This document shows positions 25,001-35,200 of a stretch of 64,000 bases of DNA, piece by piece (the first letter of the stretch is position 1; each line of letters opens with the position of its first letter). The notes beneath the pieces are model-generated. The model searched no databases. It was not told the origin of the DNA and saw only the letters and a list, made by a program, of their open reading frames with translations. The stretch comes from Lytechinus variegatus (lineage: Eukaryota > Echinodermata > Echinoidea > Temnopleuroida > Toxopneustidae), in the NCBI RefSeq assembly GCF_018143015.1, contig NC_054750.1:4569501-4633500 (forward strand), read 5' to 3'. The position numbers and the translations under genes were made by a program.

Positions 25001-28000
25001 TTATGTCAATACAATGCACTAACCCAGAGAGCTGCGGGCCGCTGGGTTATTTATACACCAAATATATTTGCTCACAATTCGAGCTTTTATTATTACGTAG
25101 TAACATGATTGCCACTTTTAAGATATGAAATTTTCGTATATAGTTGTCCCCATAACAGGGACATTTTAAGGACTATCTTTTTAGGAATTCACAAAGAGCA
25201 TAAATATCTCACCATAGTCATCTAATGCAAGCGCCAAGTGGGTGCTGAGTTGGTTTCTATTTTCCAAAACCACATCAGATAAACCAATTTGGTTTATACC
25301 GTTAATTATCTCTGATCACCATTTGTTCTAAGCTCAAAATGGTCTTGAAAATAATATAGTTTTCAAGACAAGAGGTGGAGTGCCGTCATTGTTCATTTTG
25401 GCTTCGACATCATTCTTCAGGCACAATTCTAACTATTCTTTAGATTTTTTTAAAATTCAGGATATTTTAAATCAAGGTACATTTCAAAACGGAAAACAGC
25501 AAAAACGAAATATCGAGTGAAAATTGATTCTATTTTTGAGATTTAAAACAGAAAAAACTGTCATTTTTCTGTTCTAAATCTCAAAAACAGAATCAATTTC
25601 ACTCAATATTTAATTTTTGTTTTTTTCTGTTTCGAAATCAGAAAAAAGAATTAGGCTGCAGCTTAAAGACTATCCCCCACCCCCTACACACATCCTCACA
25701 CATATACGCATCGGTAAATGCTTAACCAAAAAAAAAAAAATACAAAAGAAAAATTGTAAAAAACAATAATTATCATAACCTATCTTTCTTTCAGGAACTG
25801 ATGAGGGAGTTATGAGACATTTGCACCAAAAATTGCTATTCCAGAGGCTTTTAGCAAGAAATACAAAAATTTGATTCTTGCATAAATCAATGTAATTAAA
25901 ATACAAAAAGACTGTCGCATAGTTAGCTACACAACTTTGTGGATTACACAACTCTTGACCCTTTTGCAAAATTTTGGTGCAATCGGGCGACCCTTGGCCG
26001 AGATGTCGGGGGAGGGGACATAAAAAGTGGCCCCTCCCTGGAAATAACAAGCTTTCAAACACCCCGGGTGTTTGAGTATTAGGATTAACCCTAAATAGAC
26101 TGACCTAAAAAGACTGGGGGGATGATTCAGCCCGCCTTATGATCTTGGCCGTTGATCGCGAGATTACGGAAAAAAATTGGCATGCGCCCCCCCCCCACTT
26201 CCATTGAGGAGTGGATACCAGGATGCGTGACCAAGATACATGTAATAAGGATATCTTTTTGAAGATAGGGCACGTATTCCACTTCTCAATGGAAGTGCCC
26301 CCCTCCCCCGGGGCACGTTACCCATGGCATAATCTACAAAACTATAAGATCAAATTCTGCAAAAAATTTCACTCCTATTTATCAATTATGGTAATTTATG
26401 CATAAAATAAATATTTTGCTATAATTAACTAAATAATGCCCCTAAAATGTTAATTTTTGGTTCACAGACTCTTTAAAGGAATGTGATCGAATGTACTTAA
26501 AAAATTTCAACATCACATTTATTTTCCTTTGTATATCATTTTCTAAATGTCTTATGTATTTCATTGTTCTTCATTGTTTTTTTTTGCAATGAAAAGTTGT
26601 TGGGGACTTTACTTTGATCATAAACGATTAAATTAATTGATTTTAATCAGTCAAAGTAAAAATGATACATTGGATATTGGCTAAAAACACAATTTGTATT
26701 GGGTTTTTACGCGAATTCACAGTTCTGAGCAATTTTGAGTCAACATGTACTTATGAAATGTTGCGTAATTTCGGAACCACGTACCGAGGGTCGCGATTTT
26801 TGTCTAAAAAATTCTGGAAGACTTGAAGGTAATAAGTCAGTGAGCAACGCGCTCCAAAAAATGTTCGCGGCAGATAAATCATGAAAGATGTTGGGGGGGG
26901 GGGGGCTGAGTCCACCCCCTAGTCTTATTAGGGTTAAAGAAAGGTAGTCATTAGAAAGGTAACTTGTTATATAAGAACAGCTCTAATCATGAAAATTCAC
27001 CAGATTGGGGACGATAGACTTTAATATATCTTATTCTATCCAAATCTATCATATCTTCTTTTTCCCTGTAGTTTCTTGGAGAACTATTGCTAAACAGACA
27101 TAATTATAATTTCATGACAAGATACATTGGCAACGTAGAGAATCTGGAACTCATAATGCAAATGCTGAAAGATAGGAGAATAAGAGGCATCCAGCTAGGC
27201 GCTTTCAACGTATTCAAGGTAAGGCCTAAATATAGCCCATGGCTGTAATGTTGTTTGCTTACAGTATAAGCAAGCCTTGTAGGTTCTATATATATGTATA
27301 GCCTAAATCCAATTGAGTAGGGTGATGTAATTACTTGGTATAACTCATTTTTTTTTTGTGGGCCACACAGTATTGGCTTTACAAACCCAAAGCCTAGCTA
27401 CACATCTCCGTTTCTCTGTAAAATGGAAGAGTGGTAGCGGGGGGGGGGGGGGAGGCTGACTGCCCCTTGGGATTTCCAAGTAGTAAATGGGGCAAATGAG
27501 GGAGGGAAAAAATAAAGACAAAAATAACGTGAAAAACTTTTGATGTAAAATGGCAGAGGTGAGAATGGTAGGGAAAAAAAGTATTAAAAAAAAGGAAGGA
27601 AAGTAAATTGTGGTTGAAGCAGAATAACATGCAGGTTTTAAGATCATTTTGTCATTATAAAATTGGGGCAATTCCATAAAAATATAGCCAGCCCTTTGGA
27701 AATCCGACCCTATTTTTCTACATTATATCTTCACATCAAGAATTGCTCAAGTAAAGATAATATAAGAGCTCTGCAAATAAAAAGGAAAGAAAATATTTCA
27801 AGTAGGTCCCACATACAGGGAATCAATCAGACATGGTTTGTCCTATGGCAATTTCTTCAGCAATTTTTGTCAACAGCATAAAGTTCATAACACTTATAAC
27901 CTAGAAAAAATATCCATGGTAGTTGAGTTTTTACTGTGTTTCAACACAATTTTCTCCCCATATTTCTCTTTCTATCCTCTTCTCTGTGTCTTCTCTTTTG

Positions 28001-28221
28001 TTCCTCTATCTTTCTTTCCTGTCTTCCATTACTTCTCTTACGTCATTCTTTTCCCCCAGGTGTTTGTTGCGAACCCTGAGAAGACCCCGCCTGTCCATGA
28101 CCTCCTGCTAAAGAATAAAGATGACCTTGTGGAGTTTCTCACTGAATTCTATAGCACGGATGAGCAATTCAACTATGAGAGGAGTGTTATCATTCAAAGC
28201 CTCAGAGCACTTCAACCTTAG
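15957..28221 (+). CDS. MO25/CAB39-like scaffold protein, C-terminal five exons (partial gene)
   Basis: Coding exons are 15957-16075, 20185-20353, 22087-22215, 27072-27218 and 28060-28221. All introns are GT-AG and the phases join cleanly, giving 241 residues and a stop. The product aligns with the C-terminal ~241 of about 341 residues of MO25 (calcium-binding protein 39). Matching blocks include [64 protein letters not shown] and [12 protein letters not shown]25 is an armadillo-like helical-repeat scaffold that binds STRAD and activates LKB1, and also stimulates GCKIII kinases. The first ~100 residues are absent and should lie left of the window. Substitution relative to vertebrate MO25 is high, so it may be a divergent paralog, not the main MO25. 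It converges on the LRRC41-like gene. Confidence 0.85.
16084..16680. mobile_element. piggyBac-type MITE (TTAA-flanked), 597 bp
   Basis: Flanked on both sides by TTAA (16080-16083, 16681-16684). The ends are imperfect inverted repeats: AGGACAAGTCCACGCCAGC on the left and the complement of CTGGGGTGGACTTGACCA on the right. It has no transposase. TTAA duplication is the piggyBac superfamily signature. It sits immediately behind the splice donor of MO25-like exon A. Confidence 0.8.
16685..17319. other. Intron sequence with transposon-end debris
   Basis: Contains GGGGCGGATCCAGGATTTTCC (about 16701), resembling the end of the element at 56253, and GCGTAGCCAGGGGGCGG (about 16913), resembling hAT-type MITE ends. 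A purine-rich run lies at 16950-17020. No coding exon was recognised. Confidence 0.5.
17320..18946. mobile_element. Foldback-like element with 72-bp perfect inverted ends
   Basis: Positions 17320-17391 and 18875-18946 are exact reverse complements over 72 bp, beginning CGTTGCCGTTTTACACCCTG and ending GAAGAGTCTAC. Between them lies a long AGAT-rich microsatellite. The arms can be read as open frames on both strands, but nothing supports a gene. It lies in the first visible MO25-like intron. Confidence 0.85.
17690..18700 (+). repeat. Interrupted (AGAT)n/(AGAC)n/(GA)n microsatellite with ~175-bp higher-order copies
   Basis: Purine-rich tetranucleotide repeats run for about 1 kb. Longer words recur, such as GAGAAAGACAGACAGATGGA and AATTAACAGATAGATA. 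Short arrays have therefore been amplified in blocks of roughly 120-180 bp. The - strand frames of Tyr/Leu/Ser repeats here are artefacts. Confidence 0.9.
18947..19680. other. Unassigned MO25-like intron sequence
   Basis: AT-rich, with no splice-framed exon, repeat unit or RNA gene that I can support. Confidence 0.4.
19690..20160 (+). repeat. Purine-rich (GA/GGA) tract and (GAT)n cluster
   Basis: About 19690-19985 is nearly pure A/G on the + strand (GAAAGAAAG and GGAGAAGAAG words). A GATGATGAC/GATAATAATGAT cluster follows at 20098-20150. The tract ends about 25 bp before the acceptor of MO25-like exon B. Confidence 0.8.
20185..20353 (+). CDS. MO25-like exon B
   Basis: 169 bp after acceptor CTACCAATCCAG, before donor GTACGA. 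With the two bases from exon A it restores an Arg codon and reads [17 protein letters not shown]...[11 protein letters not shown], ending in phase 0. This is the best conserved stretch of the gene. Confidence 0.87.
20430..20855. mobile_element. 5'-truncated copy of the TTAA-flanked MITE family seen at 42591
   Basis: Shares long stretches with 42770-43160, for example CTCTTTATCCATGATGTATT and CATGTGATCTACTGACAGAT. It ends in GGTTTCATTTTCC followed by TTAA (20856-20859). The left terminus is missing. Confidence 0.75.
20863..21170 (-). pseudogene. LINE ORF2 linker fragment
   Basis: A 95-residue - strand frame with [24 protein letters not shown] and [15 protein letters not shown]. It resembles the stretch between endonuclease and reverse transcriptase in CR1-like LINEs, as in SFKNGKAPG-type ORF2 proteins. 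Neither catalytic domain is present. A short relic in a MO25-like intron. Confidence 0.55.
21440..21990 (+). repeat. Diverged ~190-bp tandem repeat with GACCTTGGTCATGTGACC
   Basis: CTGACCTTGGTCATGTGACC at 21631 and a close variant at about 21820 lie in longer similar blocks. Each block runs through GGATGTTCAG, TTTCATGAACTA and a CCATA.ACTTT..AAG segment. A related single block is at 34385-34560 in an LRRC41-like intron. Confidence 0.75.
22087..22215 (+). CDS. MO25-like exon C
   Basis: 129 bp (43 codons) after acceptor TTTTTTGCAG, before donor GTAAGT, phase 0 at both ends. Reads [20 protein letters not shown] onward to KKNGID. Confidence 0.87.
22216..22662. other. Intron sequence without recognised features
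   Basis: Start of the third visible intron. Only a G-run (about 22620) before the hAT-type MITE stands out. Confidence 0.4.
22671..24188 (+). mobile_element. hAT-type non-autonomous element, complete copy 1 (1518 bp)
   Basis: The perfect 8-bp direct repeat CAAGTACC flanks it (22663-22670, 24189-24196). The ends are inverted CAGTGGCGTA (22671) and TACGCCACTG (ending 24188). TIRs starting CAGTG with 8-bp target duplications are typical of the hAT superfamily. The interior is a chain of ~120-350 bp units carrying the GCGAGCGCGAAGCGCGAGC motif near 22837, 22947, 23291, 23522 and 23634. No transposase is encoded. Located in a MO25-like intron. Confidence 0.87.
24197..25485. other. Unassigned intron with recurrent CAGTTGGCAAA words
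   Basis: CAGTTGGCAAA or a one-base variant appears near 24190, 24371, 24710, 24788 and 24826. No exon was recognised. A GAAGGAAGGAAGG-type purine run spans 24205-24330. Confidence 0.45.
25490..25648. repeat. Long imperfect hairpin
   Basis: GAAATATCGAGTGAAAATTG and the following TTCTATTTTTGAGATTT are complemented by AAATCTCAAAAACAGAA and CAATTTCACTCAATATTT about 30 bp later. The arms are about 70 bp long with few mismatches, around the AACAGAAAAAACTG centre. It has the shape of a small foldback MITE; its ends were not resolved. Confidence 0.75.
26089..26933 (+). mobile_element. TTAA-flanked MITE family 1, copy A (845 bp)
   Basis: Flanked by TTAA at 26085-26088 and 26934-26937. The ends CCCTAA...AAGACTGGGGGG and the complement of CCCCTAGTCTTATTAGGG are inverted. 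Internal text matches copies B and C, for example TTACCCATGGCATAATCTAC and AAACACAATTTGTATTGG. It carries a nested short MITE at 26188-26312. Confidence 0.82.
26188..26312. mobile_element. Short (~125-bp) C/G-ended MITE nested in family 1 copy A
   Basis: Absent from copies B and C at the same place. Its ends CCCCCACTTCCATTGAGGAG and CTCAATGGAAGTGCCCCC are inverted. It shares GATAGGGCACGT and TGGATACCA words with the 560-bp elements at 37506 and 53638, so it looks like a deletion derivative of that family. Confidence 0.75.
27072..27218 (+). CDS. MO25-like exon D
   Basis: 147 bp (49 codons) after acceptor TTTTCCCTGTAG, before donor GTAAGG, phase 0 at both ends. Reads [20 protein letters not shown] onward to QLGAFNVFK, a close match to the MO25 family block before VFVANP. 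Confidence 0.88.
27219..28059. other. Last MO25-like intron
   Basis: Contains a G-run (27439-27452) and a long pyrimidine-rich stretch at about 27955-28055 leading to the acceptor. No other feature was recognised. Confidence 0.5.
28060..28221 (+). CDS. MO25-like terminal exon E
   Basis: 162 bp including TAG, after acceptor TTTTCCCCCAG. Reads [20 protein letters not shown] onward to [10 protein letters not shown] and stops. The length to the stop equals the family C-terminus within a few residues. Confidence 0.88.
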   Translation: MFVANPEKTPPVHDLLLKNKDDLVEFLTEFYSTDEQFNYERSVIIQSLRALQP

Positions 28222-30511
28222 GCATCTACATATCGATCACCCGCGCCCCTGTATCTTTTTCCTCTAAGGGGAATCTAACCCAAATTAAAACTTGTTTTTA
28301 TAAGAAAAAGAAAAATAAGACAAGTTGATAGGTGATAGTTTAAACAATATTGGACATGCAACAAGAAAGTTATGAATTTTTAAGTTGTAAATATTGGTAA
28401 TCACTATATCCAGGAGACTTCAAATTGGCCGCATACGGGATGTCATAGTGATGTAAAGCAAGGGCTACTCTTCTATGTATACATATTATAATACATATTA
28501 TGGCTAAAATGTCATTTTTCCCAAAAGTTAAAAAAAAAATTATATTTTTCTTTCATAAAACAAAATACTACCTGGGTTATATTTAGATTACTGCCCCAGG
28601 GGAATGGGTACTTGGGAGAAATCCCTGATGATAAAGTACATGGCCTATGGGAAAGTTGTCCTTGCCACTATTCATAATTTACCTTCCCAGTTGCCAATTT
28701 GGAATCAACATACTATTAGTGATCTCAATTTTAAAGCAGCTATAACTTTCTTATTGCTTGTCCGATTTTTTTCAAACTTTCACCATTCTGTTTAATTTTT
28801 TTTTCTCCTTCCCAACACAAATTTTTTTGGCCAAGGCTGGATTACCCTTCAAGATAAGGGCGAACTCTTTTCTAGACTTTGAATCAGACTACAAATCTTG
28901 GACTTGTATTTTTTCAGTTTTGCCTCAATTTTTAATAAAAAAAGAGAACTTTGAAAATGTGTTCAAGCCGGTGAGACTCAAACCTGCATCATTGATCTTG
29001 ATTGCAGTAAACTCACAATAGTGTATGGTTTTACTGATTGCTCCAAACCAGTCGGGCTGATCGTTGTGTTGGAAATGACGATATATTCTGTTCCATGAAT
29101 ATTCACAAGGCATAGACTGACTAAATAAAACCCTACCGGGTACCATAAATATTAATTAGCCCTTATCATAAATGGGGGGAAAAATATGCTCCCACACGCT
29201 ACATTATTATACATTAAACATGTATCATAACACTATAAAGTAATTGGTAACGACTCGAGCAACTAAAAATGGGATAATCCTTGTGCTAACAATAACTGCT
29301 GGTTCGAATCCCAATATGGGCGAGAACTTAATTGTAAAATTTTCTCCTTTTTATAGAAATTGAGGTGAGATTTTGAATAAAATGTAAGTTAAAGTCTTAT
29401 AGCCTAATTCACTGAGTACAAAACGGGTACATAGGGTACAGAAAGATAAAAAAGGCCAAAAGTTTGTTGGGATTTTCTTTTTATTATTACTATCATTCAT
29501 TTAAAAACTCCTAGATTTTGGGTTTTTTTTGTAAATTTTTCTTTCAGTAAAGTTTTTTTTTTTGTAAATAATTTTGTTGTTAATTGCCAGAGGAGCTCCA
29601 ACATATATACTATATTGGTTGTGTTTATCAATGAAAAAAAGGTGCTTGTTGGGAAATAATCCTGTATGTCATATTTGATAATGTGGGTAACTATGTAATC
29701 ATTGATAAAGTTATTAGTAATAAACTTTTTGAGTTCTATAAACATGATACACATGTCCCTAGAAGTTTGTCAAGCATTTTGTTAATCCACACCAAAATTC
29801 TGAAGTGGCACCCCCACCCTCTCTGCCTTTGCCCTCTCTTATTCTCCCCCTCTCTCCATTACTCCCTTTTAACCCCCCCCCCCCCTCTCTCTCTCCCTCT
29901 TTCTCTGTCTCCATACAGTATTACTAGATGTCCAAATACTTCTTTGCCTTCAAAATTTCCATTTTGTCATTGCTAGCATCATCGATCAACAGGACTTTTA
30001 ACAAGATCTGTACATTATCAAATTTTGTGAAGTCATTTTGTGAATTCTATGCTTGTTTACTAAGATAGTTCTTTTCAAATTTAACAAATATTTGTGGGAG
30101 ATGATAAAAAAATTTGGTAAAGATTAAGTTGTTTGGGGGAGCCCAATGATGTGTGTCAACATGTGACATCAAGAAATGGATGAGATGGGTAACTCCCCCC
30201 CACAAAAAAAAAATCAAACAGTTCCAGAGAAAGGCCATTGTGTAAACAAAATTTGGACCCCAAACGTACCAATTTGAAAATAATTTTCCAACACACAAAA
30301 ATCAATTATTTTGATATCACTCTTATCCAAAGATGATGTTTTAACCAATGATGTTCAGAAATTGAAATGTACCGTAGGCAAAGTACTGACAATCATCATT
30401 TTATGATTTTTCTGGAACATCATATGGTTCCATGACATTTGATCCTCTCTAAATCACAACACACTAAGCAAATGATTAACTTCAACCTTGGTTTTGAAAT
30501 TATACCCTACT
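28222..30511. other. Intergenic: MO25-like 3' flank, with tRNA-like SINE relics
   Basis: Segment 28720-28840 resembles the TTAA-flanked MITE at 42591 (CTTTCTTATTGCTTGTCC). A box-B-like GGTTCGAATCCC at 29313 sits in a diverged tRNA-like context (29230-29330). Another box-B-like word is on the - strand near 28975. The 73-residue - strand frame at 28925-29146 has no recognised homology. C-runs occur at 29873-29885. Confidence 0.45.
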
Positions 30512-30515
30512 TTAA

Positions 30516-31267
30516 CCCTATCTAGGCTTGGCTATTTCGACACCTATAAAGACTGGGGGGGGCTGATTCAGCCCCCCCTTATGATCTCGGCCGTTGATCG
30601 CGCGATCACGACGAAAATTGACACACGCGTTACCCATGGCATTATCTACAAAACTATAACTTCAAATTCGGCAAAAAATCTCATGTCTCATTAATTATGC
30701 TAATTTATGCGTAAAATCATAAGTTTGCTCTAATTAATAAAATAATGCCCCTGAAATGCTAATTTTTGTTTCATATACTCTAGATAGGCATCTAATCAAA
30801 TTGATTTTAAAAAAATTTCAAAATCAAATTTATTTTCTTATGTATTCTATTGTTTTCTAAATTTCTTATGTATTTCTTTGTTTTTCGACTTTTTAGTTTT
30901 TATTGTTTTTTCAATGGAAATTGTCGGGGACTTTATTTTGACCATAAACAAGATAAAATTAATTGATTTTAAGCAGTACAAGGAAAAATAATGAAACATT
31001 TATGAATTTTGGCTAAGAACACTATTTGCATTGGATTTGTACACAAATTTACGGTTTTGAGTAATTTTGGGTCTGCATGCACTTACGAAATGTTGCGTAA
31101 TTTTGGAACCGCGTACCCGGGGGTCACAATTTTAGTCTCAAAAGTTGCGCGAGACTTGAAAGTAAAAAGTCAGCGAGCGACGCGGTCAAAAAATTTCGCG
31201 CAGCGGATTTATCGCGAAAAATGTCGAGGGGGGGGGGCTGAATCAGCCCCCCCCAGTCTTTTTAGGG
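30516..31267 (+). mobile_element. TTAA-flanked MITE family 1, copy B (752 bp)
   Basis: TTAA at 30512-30515 and 31268-31271. Starts CCCTATCTAGGCTTGGCTA and carries GGGGGGGCTGATTCAGCCCC near both ends. Internal matches to copies A and C are extensive. The surrounding text resembles 50330-50520, where no MITE is present. Confidence 0.83.
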
Positions 31268-32010
31268 TTAAACCTTACCATAAACCTAACAAACATAAGA
31301 CCCTATTGCAACCCTAAATGAAATAAAGCCTGGAGCAATTGTCGCAGGGGAAAATGTTGTTTCACTGCATCAGATATGTACCTTAAATGAAAAACTTCAT
31401 TTGAACAGACTTGGACCTATTCTTAATAGAGTTACAATCACCATTGTTTCTCCAATATTCCTTCAGCCATATAACTTCACACTATCCATATTATACTACA
31501 AAGATCAGTCAAACCCAATTAATAACAGGTCAGAAAATGTACAACTTGTTTTATTTTTTTCATGTCAGTACACTGCTTTGAATAAATTTCATTTAATTTC
31601 TCCACACATATTTTTGTGGATAAGCTTATTTTGGGAGTAAATGGACTAGGCTTCTCACAGAATGACACATTTTAACCCTGATAGCTCAGGGATATTTTGA
31701 TTCTTGTCACTCCCAGCAGCAGAACGTGACAAATATTTGCATAATGGTAGAGAATGACGTAACCTACATGATTGCATAGGTAAATTTCACTAAATTCATA
31801 TATTTTACTGCATACTTAATATGAATGAATTATGATAATTTATTCATGAGATCTTACTGTTTGCTCTTTTTGTCACATGATGGCTGATATTCTACAATGT
31901 TCTTACATGTATATGAAAACATTGTCATCTTGAGAGTCTATATGGACAGGTCACATGACTGGTCACATGAGTGATGATGATCTTCAATGTTCCTATCAAA
32001 TCAAACATTG
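31268..32010. other. Intergenic: 3' flank of the LRRC41-like gene
   Basis: Downstream side of the - strand gene. AATAAA on the - strand (complement at 31839-31844), about 170 bp past the stop codon, is a possible polyadenylation signal. No other feature was recognised. Confidence 0.45.
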
Positions 32011-32203
32011 TCAACTTGATAATCTATGTGGACAGGTCACCTGAGGAATGATTGTCTTCAATGTTCTTATCATATCAAAACATTTCCAGTCCAGACTCAA
32101 ATGATCTAAGGAATGCAGTCTCCTGTTACTATGACAACTGGATGCTCCCTTTGAGAGCATCTCCCTGAAATCCTCTAAGGCCCTTGATGAAAAGGCTGAA
32201 AGA
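32011..32203 (-). CDS. LRRC41: LRRC41-like terminal exon 12
   Basis: Follows acceptor CCAACAG. Phase joins exon 11 to give a Cys codon, then LSAFSSRALEDFREMLSKGA onward to LKTIIPQVTCPHRLSS and a stop. A donor-like GTGACC at 32040 exists, but reading through gives a C-terminus resembling the family, so I treat the exon as terminal. Confidence 0.7.
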
Positions 32204-35200
32204 CTGTTGGAAAGAAAGAGGTGGGGGAAAAGAAAAAAAAAGGTGGTTTTATTGGGAGAATGTGCATTATTCAGTACGAGTAGAAGGCTGTTCATCATTA
32301 AACTGTAGAAAGAATATAGTATAAGGCTGCTCATTTTTTAACCATAGAAAGGACTGAGGGCTCTCATCGTACCCAATACCAATCTCCAACATTTTGTGTC
32401 ATTCGAAAAAAATGTTTTAAAAAAATTACTCAGATAAGAGTAAGATATAATAGGTGCATTTTCTTAGAAATCTTGCACATCTGTTATGGCCAAATTCAAA
32501 ACGTACAGCTACTAATACACATAGAGCCTATTCATAAGACAATGCCAGGACATAGGTCATAAAATTGAAATAAATCTAAAGGAAAAAAAACACTCTGGCG
32601 AAAATGCAAAGAATTTTTTTTTTACAGAATTTTGCGTAAGTCATATCAATCAGAAAGCAATAACTTAAAAAAAAAAATTACTACAATGGATATATAATCG
32701 GAATCTCACCAGATAGAAAGGCAGTATCCAGGATGTTGCTTGGTGCGCTTCGTGTCGGCAAACGCTCTGCTCAGAATGGCAAGATCTTCATCACCTAGAA
32801 AGTGCAAGAGAGAGATCAAAGGCATTAGAGATTTCAAAGAATACAGTGTTAATTCATAACGAACTGGGAACCCATGGAGAGTGTTCCTCGAAGTCACTTG
32901 TCCATGACTTTCAAAGAAATCTATAATGTACTGAAATACTTGTATTTGATTGGCTGATAACTAATTGTACTGTGTTCTCACAGACAAGATACATCACAAA
33001 ATGCTCTGCTTGCCAGGTACTCGAATCCGTAATTTGATTAAGAATTAATATTTACAAAATCCTTAACTTCCTATGAATGCTAATAATTACGCACAGAGTA
33101 TGATTTAGAGAAAAAATAACTGAAAATCCATACCACATTTCTAACAGCACGTTGTGCTGTCTTTGACTAAAAATTGTTAAACACAAAGGATAATCATTGT
33201 GCTCAGAAACTAGCAATGTAATGATGATGCTGATAATAATAAAAATAATTGATCATTCTTGCTTATATACTGCTCATCACATACTTTATCTGAAGTCTCT
33301 TAACAATCTAGTGTAATAATAATAATATGCAACATTTATATAGCGCTTAATACAAAACTTTTTAAGCGCTGCATACTACTTCCCCGGCTTAAGCATGGCT
33401 ACCCTATCAGATGCGTGAGAATTAAAGGAATTTCTTCCTACCGGGTACCCATTAACTACACTTGGGTGGAGAGTGGCAAATGTAGATAAATGCCTTGCCA
33501 AAGGACGCGAGTACTGCGGTGGGATTTGAACCCTGGACCTTGTGGTTCAAAGTCTGGAGTATTATCCACTGAGCCACAACATTTCTACAAGCATAAGGAG
33601 GGAGGTGTTCTCAAAAGAGGTTTCAATTGTACCATGGTACAATACCATGAACAACACAGATTCCTTGTATTATCATGCCTGCCCTTTACAAAACGTGTGC
33701 ATTAATAATTTCACTTTTCTCAGTGAACGCAAAGAAATACATGTAAGCGAAATTATGCACACAAGTCTACATACCGGTAGTCTGATTTTACCATGCCATG
33801 GTTAAAAACAAGGGACTATGTAGACTTGCATGGTACAATTGAAACCACTTTTGAGAATACTGGCCCCAAAATTGCATACCTCAATCGGCTATAAAATGGA
33901 TAGGAATTAATTCTAACACTTAAGGCACAGTCACATTTCCGCTACGACCGCCGTAGGGAGAGTAAAAAATAGCCGTTATATTTTGTTTTTTATTCAAACC
34001 ACCTATATGTAGCTGGTACAGAAAAAATGTTAGAACGGCTGTTTTCGACTTGCCACACGGCCGCCAGAAGGGAAATGTGACTGCGTCATTACTGACCTAG
34101 AACTCGATCTGAAAGGTTAAGCTGCTGAAGGTTACAGTTGTTGATAAGTGCATCTACAAGAGCGTCTTGGGAATCTATATCACAGTCTAGGAAGAAACAT
34201 TTTATGGCATCAGTATTGTGGGTCTGGAGACATTGATGGTGTCTCATGTCTCGTCTTGTAACAGAACTCAGCAAACACGGGGGAGGCAAAACACATTGGC
34301 ACCGAAAAGGAGCAAAATGCTGGGGAGTTACTCTGAGCATTGCTTTACTCCAAGGTCAGTGTCGATTGTCTCGAGATATGTTTTATTGTCACGTGACCTT
34401 TGACCTTGGTGATGTAACATTAAACTCATACACAAGACGATCAGTGATACTTGATAAGCCTTTTGTCCCATGTTTCATGAACCAGTTCCATATACTTCCT
34501 TGGTTAATGACATTTCAAAAACTTAAACTTGGTTAAGATTTCAATGTTGACGCCAACATCGACGCTTTTCCAAGGGCGCCTCAAGTCTCGCTCTGCTATG
34601 CAAGCGAGATAAACCAACAATTTTGAACTACATGTACATACATTTGCTTATGCTTGAAAGCAAAATATCAAAATAAAGGAAATTTAACAGTGTCCTAAGT
34701 TATCAGACAATTTTAGATGTTATTTCATCCAACTAAACCACAAGTAAATGAGAATTCTTCAGTGTTTATGAAAAAAGAGAGAATATTTCTACATGATTAA
34801 AAGAAAATACTGGAAACAAACTATAATTCAATGAAAAGTAAAAGGTTGCCCTTGTATCAGACCACAATGTGTTAAATACCTTTAACTCTTCATGCGTTCA
34901 CCTGTAAACCCCCTGTGTGTTGCATTATTTTAGGGTCTCATTCACATTCGTGCCATGAGTCACAGACTCCTAACAATAAACCTGGCCATGGTATTGTTTG
35001 TGAGGAGGGTTTTATTGATTTTATCCTCTCCTTTTTCAATGAACTTCCTGGCTGTGATCAGGATGTATTGATTTTTGGGGAAAACTCAACGATTCTGTAA
35101 TTTGTAAACTGCGATAATCCGTCGAACGCTAAACTAATGTCGCACGCGCGATCGATCATCGGTACACATGTACGGTATACAAAAACGCCAGGCTATACAT

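Noticed and set aside
28925..29146. 73-residue - strand frame as a missing LRRC41-like last exon
   Set aside because: No matching acceptor phase and no similarity to the family C-terminus were seen; it overlaps a tRNA-like word and is probably repeat-derived.
32011..32040. Splice donor GTGACC ending exon 12 at 32041
   Set aside because: A phase-0 donor is possible, but no further exon fitting the family was found downstream, and reading through to the stop gives a plausible C-terminus.
33520..33585. Possible tRNA gene on the - strand
   Set aside because: Boxes A and B are present, but a SINE body and tail follow; it is a tRNA-derived SINE head and not a functional tRNA.
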